In this document: positions 59,540 through 64,000 of the stretch, in pieces
Position numbering within the stretch: the first letter of the stretch is position 1
How the letters are laid out: the number at the start of each line of letters is the position of its first letter
From: Theropithecus gelada
Taxonomy: Eukaryota; Chordata; Mammalia; Primates; Cercopithecidae
NCBI RefSeq assembly: GCF_003255815.1
Contig: NC_037668.1
Span: 12,055,069-12,119,068, forward strand
Direction of reading: 5' to 3'
Length of the DNA: 64,000 nucleotides
The notes under the pieces: model-generated
What the model was told of the DNA's origin: nothing
Databases searched by the model: none
What the model saw: the letters and a program-made list of their open reading frames with translations, nothing else
Made by a program: the position numbers and the translations under genes

Positions 59540-62500
59540 GGAGCATGTTTTATTTTGTTTTTTAATCCACTTAGCCAGTCTATATCTTTTACATGGAAAG
59601 TTTAATCTGCTTACATTTAAGATTATTATTGATATGTGAGGACTTATTCCTGTTTTTATTTTATCAATTGATTTCAAGATTTTTGTATATCCTTTGTTCC
59701 TTTCTTTCTCTTTTATCGTTTATTATTGTGGTTTGGTGATTTTCCTTAGTGGTAACATTTGAGTCCCTTCTTTTCTTTATTTGTGTGTTTGCTCTACCAG
59801 TGGGCTTTATACACTCATGTGTTTTCATGATGGTGGATATCATCCATTTGTTTCCAGGTATAGAACTTCCTTAATCATTTCTTGTAGAACTTGTCTAGTG
59901 GTGATGAATTCCCTCAGCATTTGCTTATTTGGGAAAGACTATTTCTCTTTCATTTATAAATAAGTTTTTGGGTATAGTATCTTTGGTTCGCATTTTTTTT
60001 TCTTTCAACACTTTGAGTATATAATCTAATTATCTTCTGGTCTATAAGGTTTCTGCTGAGAAATGTGCTGTTAGTCTGATGGGGGTTCTCTTATAAGTGA
60101 CTAAACACATTTCTCTTGCTGTTTTTAGAATTCTCTGTCTTTGACTTTTGGCAGTTTGACTATAATGGGCCATGGAGAAGACCTTTTTAAATTGTATCTA
60201 TTTGGAGATCTATGAGTTTCCTGTTATCTAGATGTCTAAATCTCTTGCTAGACTTGGAAAATTTCCAGCTATTGTTTTGTTAAATAGGTTTTCGATCTCT
60301 TATATTTTCTCTCACTTCTGAGACACCAAAAATTTAAACATTTGGTTGCTTAATAGTGTGATATGTGTCATGTGGGCTTTGCTCATTCTTTTAAATTCTT
60401 TTTTCTTTATTTTTGTCTGGCTGGGTTATTCCAAAAGATCTGTCTTCAAGTGCTGAAATTCTTCTGCTTGATCTAGTCTATTATCGAAATTTTTGAATAT
60501 ATTTTTAAATTCCATTCAATGAGTTTTCCAGTTTCAGAATCTGTTTGGTTCTTTTATTTATGACCTCTATCTCTTTGGTAAATTTCTCATTCATACCCTG
60601 AATTGCTTTTCTGATTTCTTTGTATTGTTTACTTTGTTCTGCTGTATCTCACTAAGCTTTAAAACATCGTTATTTTGAATTCCTTTTTGGGATTTTGTAA
60701 GTTTCTTTTTTATGGGAATCTTTTGCTGGAGAATTGTGTTCCTTAGAAGATGCTATATTTCCTTGCTTTTTCATGTTTCTTGTGTCTTTACACTGATATC
60801 TGCACATCTGGTGTAACAATCACTTATTCCAATTTTGTGAATTTGATTTCATAAGGGAGGACATTTTTCTGAGGATGTATCTATGGTATTGGTTGTGTAG
60901 GGCACTTTGGCTTTGATTCCAGGTGCATGCAGTAGTGTAGTCTCTGTATGCCTTCTTTGGCTGTAGCTAGCATCAATAGCACCGGCTTAGGGTGTGGTTG
61001 TTAGTGGAGGCTGTGGTGACATTCTGCTAGGGATGGGGACACAAAATGGGCCAGTTCTTGTGTCCCAGTGGTGGCAGTGGTAGGCTGAGAATGCCTGTTG
61101 TTGAGCCCCAGGGAAATGTGCACTGGCACCAGTGTTAGCAGGTCTAGACAGGCTGGTTCTCGGGCCTCCAAATGGCTTGCTTTGGTGCTGGCAGTGGCAG
61201 TGGTGGGCTGGATAGGTTGATGGGTCTTTGGGCCCCTGCACAGTGAGCATGGCATAGATGATGGCAGTAGCAGTAGTGGGACAGCCTTCTTGTTTCCGAG
61301 CAGTCTGCACTGGGGTTGGCAGGGGCTGAAATTTGCTAGTTGGGCCAGTCCTGAAGCCCGTAGGTCACGCATGCAGGTGGGTGCCAGCTGTGGTGGTAGC
61401 AGCAGGTTGGATGGCCCATCCTTAGGCTCCTGGAAGGAGTGCTCACATGCCAAAAGTGGTGGATGAGGCAGGGTGATCCCCAGGCTCCTGGACAGTATGG
61501 TTGGGCACTGTGGGAAGAGGCACAGCTGGGCGAGGCAGGCCTGTCTTCAACACCCACTGGCAGTGTGTGCAGGCGCTAGCTGTGGTAGACAGGGGCACAG
61601 TGATCATGGATATGATGGTTAACATTGTCAACTTCATCGGATTGAAGGATGCAGAGTATTGTTTCTGGGTGTGTCTGTAAGAGTGTTGCCGGAGGAGATT
61701 AACATTCGAGTCAGTGGACTGGGAGAGGAAGACCCACCCTCAATCTAAGTGAGTACCATCCCATCAGCTGCTAGCACAGCTACAGAAAGCAGCTGGGAGA
61801 AAGGGGAAGAAGCTGACTTGCTGAGTCTTCTGGCTTTCATCTCTCTCTCCTGTGCTGGATGCTTCCTGCCCTTGAACATCAGGCTCCAGGTTCTTCGGCC
61901 TTTGGGCTCTTGGACTTATACCAGTGGTTTGCTGCAGACTCTCAGGCCTTTGACCCACAGGCTGAAGGCTGCAATGTCAGCTTCCCTGCTTTTGAGCTTT
62001 GGGACTCCGAGTGAGCCACTACTGGGTTCCTAACTCCTAAGCTTGAAGGCAGCCTATTGCGGGATTTCACTTTGTGATCGCGTGAATCAATTCTCCTTAA
62101 TAAACTCCCTTTCATATATACATATATTCTATTAGTTCTGTCCCTCTGGAGAACTCTGACCAATACACCAGGTCCCTGGGAGAATGCTTGGGTGAGGGTG
62201 GCAGCAGATGCCCTGTGACCCTGCTGCTAGGGGGCAGGGTTGTTTTCAGTGGCAGCAACCATGGGCAGGTGGTTGGGGAGTGCATGCTTTGGTCCTAAGT
62301 GGAAGATGTGCATGAGGTAGGCTGTCCTTAGTTTGCTTGTAAATGTGTGGTGGCCAACTGCTGGGGGTGGGCAGTGTCACAGCCAATGGCTTACACTTTG
62401 GGCCTGGCAGTAGAATTGGGTGGAGGATGTCAACGGGGAACCCAGGATGTGGAGATGCAGAGGCTTTTGGGCCTAATGACAGGTTTCAGTCTGCTGAGGG

Positions 62501-62960
62501 ATGGACCCTCAAAATGGAACCTTGTAGTAGCTGCTTAGGATTTGCCAGGGGTGGTGTGTGTGGGACCCAGCGTGAGCTCCCCTTGTGGAGCAGTAGAGTT
62601 GTAGGGTCTTCAGGCAGCTTCCTATGTTAGTTTTAAGGTCCTCAAGGGTCAAGGAGATATCTCATGGTTAGGATTGCAAGAATCTGCAGTGGGAATGTGG
62701 ACTGCTGGGGGTCTCTCACTTACCCTTTCCCCACATTGGGGAGCCTCTCTGGGCTCCCAGCTAGTCATGGCTGAGCAGGTTACCTCACTTCTCTCTTTCT
62801 TTGCCTTAGGTGTTTCTGGTCACTTTTCTGTTGAATTCCTGTGTTCTCTTTTAGATGATCTATTTGAAGTGTGATTATCTTCTTGCTATTTTTGTTCTTC
62901 TTTGTAGAAAACACAAGTACCAGATGCCTCTAGTTAGCTATCTTGAAGCCCCTCCACTGG
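59540..62960 (-). mobile_element. L1 5' half (5' UTR and ORF1 region), antisense
   Basis: Antisense wording from the L1PB/L1M-type 5' half: TTCTTGTAGAACTTGTCTAG, TTTCTGCTGAGAAATGTGCT, TTTAGAATTCTCTGTCTTTG, then GC-richer 5' UTR with GGCAGTGGCAGTGGTGGGCT and the 5' end near TAGCTATCTTGAAGCCCCTC. It is split by another repeat at about 61,610-62,165. Confidence 0.7.
61610..62165 (+). mobile_element. About 550-bp interspersed repeat inside L1 5' UTR, family not named
   Basis: It runs from GATATGATGGTTAACATTGT to GAGAACTCTGACCAATACAC. The wording (GGAGATTAACATTCGAGTCA, CTGGATGCTTCCTGCCCTTG, CTTAATAAACTCCCTTTCAT) is that of a common primate repeat I recognise by pattern but cannot name. AATAAA near its end fits an LTR or a polyadenylated element. 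Confidence 0.6.
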
Positions 62961-64000
62961 GTTTGAATTTTTTTAAAGTTATTGGGGTGTGTGGCTGTGT
63001 GTGCGTGTGCACGTGTGCACTATTGTAAATGTGGTCTTCTTTTCAATTACATCCTCCAAATGGTTCTTCTGTGAATTGGTTTTACATCATTTTATTTACT
63101 GAATCCCTAATAGTTTATGGTAGTTCTGTTTTCTTCAGTTGTCCAGGAATATAGTCATATTAACCTCCTTTCTAATTATTATATGTAAAACCCTAGTTTT
63201 AATTGTAAAACCTAAGCACAGTAACACAGATTCCAATGTAACATGATTAGTGGTTTGAAAGTGGTCTTCAAATCCACTTTCTTAAACCTTTCCTAGGAGG
63301 CAAGGAAAAGGGGTCATGGAAGAGAGAAAAAGCAGAGACAGAGAAATGTGAGACAATTGCATGACAGAGGGACAGGACTGGGTCCCTACATCTCAGTGCT
63401 TGCCCAGCCTAAATTTTCTCAAATAGGCATGTGAAATAGACAGGTGATGTTTTACAATAAGACTTTTGAAGCTCTTGAAATTCTCAGCCAGGTTACAAAG
63501 TCGAGAATCAATCCCACATATATTTATGCTGAGGCACACAAGTGCCACCAAGTGGTGCCAAATGGCAGCCATGACTCAGATGGGTATGAATTATTCAGCT
63601 GGAGCCCACAACTCCTGCCTTGCAAGCTGACTCCATTGGCTTGTCTTACTCAGTCAATTAAATTCACAATTATGGAGTCCCACATTTTATACAATTGCAT
63701 TTGAAAACAGACTTTTTTCATGGGCCAACTATTGCAAATAACAATGTTTTCAAGAAGAAAATAATCCCCACAGACCAAATTTATAAAAATAACTAACTGG
63801 GAAAAAGAGGAAGGAAAAAAACAGGAAGAGAAATGGAATTAGAGGATGAAATATAGGAGTTTTAAGCCATAAGCATTATGCATCTTCAAAAATCTGAAAT
63901 AAGTACAAAATATCAACACTTTATGAATTCTAATATTAGATGCTTGTACATTTCTTTAGGTTATTGTAGATACATTTTATTGAAGTATAATTTACATAAG
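62961..64000. other. Unassigned sequence at the right edge
   Basis: A short TG/TGCG simple stretch at 62,985-63,020. The 86-residue frame at 63,444-63,704 has no recognisable domain. NOTCH2's 3' end is expected some kilobases further right from the human gene order as I recall it, but no NOTCH2 exon is visible here. Confidence 0.4.

Noticed and set aside
60987..61637. Several minus-strand frames of 64-150 residues
   Set aside because: They fall in GC-rich L1 5' untranslated sequence and have no domain support.
1..64000. A CRISPR array, prokaryotic operon or other novel multi-gene system
   Set aside because: The window is primate DNA; all regular repeats seen are Alu, L1, microsatellites, NBPF units or the ADAM30 minisatellite.

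Overview
The window is primate nuclear DNA. Many Alu copies, including dimeric AluS/Y-like elements, primate-type L1 3' ends, MIR and L2 fragments and an intact ADAM30-like gene all point to a simian primate. The gene order (an NBPF gene, then ADAM30, with NOTCH2-derived sequence nearby) matches the human chromosome 1p12 NBPF7-ADAM30-NOTCH2 neighbourhood. The ADAM30 protein seems to differ at several residues from the human protein as I remember it and has a longer repeat tail, so a non-human catarrhine such as an Old World monkey is likely. That last point is from memory and is not verified.

Layout. Positions 1-10,100 hold the 5' part of an NBPF-family gene on the minus strand, probably NBPF7. 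Eight exons (210, 103, 215, 73, 212, 52, 212 and 52 bp) have canonical splice sites and join into one frame with no stop. The gene runs off the left edge. Its 3' part is built of tandemly duplicated small-exon plus 212-bp-exon units, and the introns are recognisably duplicated too. Positions 10,100-12,480 are the upstream flank. Positions 12,480-21,830 are mostly old L1 sequence (both orientations), into which a processed profilin-1 pseudogene (about 13,744-14,560), a solitary LTR (15,514-16,121, imperfect target-site duplication) and Alus have inserted. Positions 21,830-29,830 are mostly unassigned sequence with an Alu, an Alu monomer and an L1P 3' end. Positions 29,830-31,245 hold a primate L1 with a 5' inversion typical of twin priming. 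Positions 31,250-41,300 are L2/MIR-rich sequence. At 41,358-41,994 lie two plus-strand exons copied from NOTCH2, damaged and missing the exons between them. Positions 43,480-47,480 are an old sense L1 broken by Alus. At 47,771-48,126 a truncated Alu is fused to a 142-bp copy of L1 sequence from 866 bp upstream.

The only clearly intact single-exon protein gene is ADAM30 (48,721-51,150, minus): a membrane metalloprotease-disintegrin with a complete zinc site and a 9-residue tandem repeat tail. A small CpG-rich segment lies just upstream of it. From 51,500 to 64,000 there is no gene I can support: L1 fragments, a MaLR internal region plus LTR (about 56,890-58,966), an L1 5' half in antisense (about 59,540-62,960) carrying a 550-bp unnamed repeat, and an unassigned end.

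The two genes do not form a pathway. I see no novel multi-gene system; the interest lies in gene-family evolution (NBPF units, NOTCH2 fragment, ADAM30 repeat tail) and in insertion and rearrangement scars.
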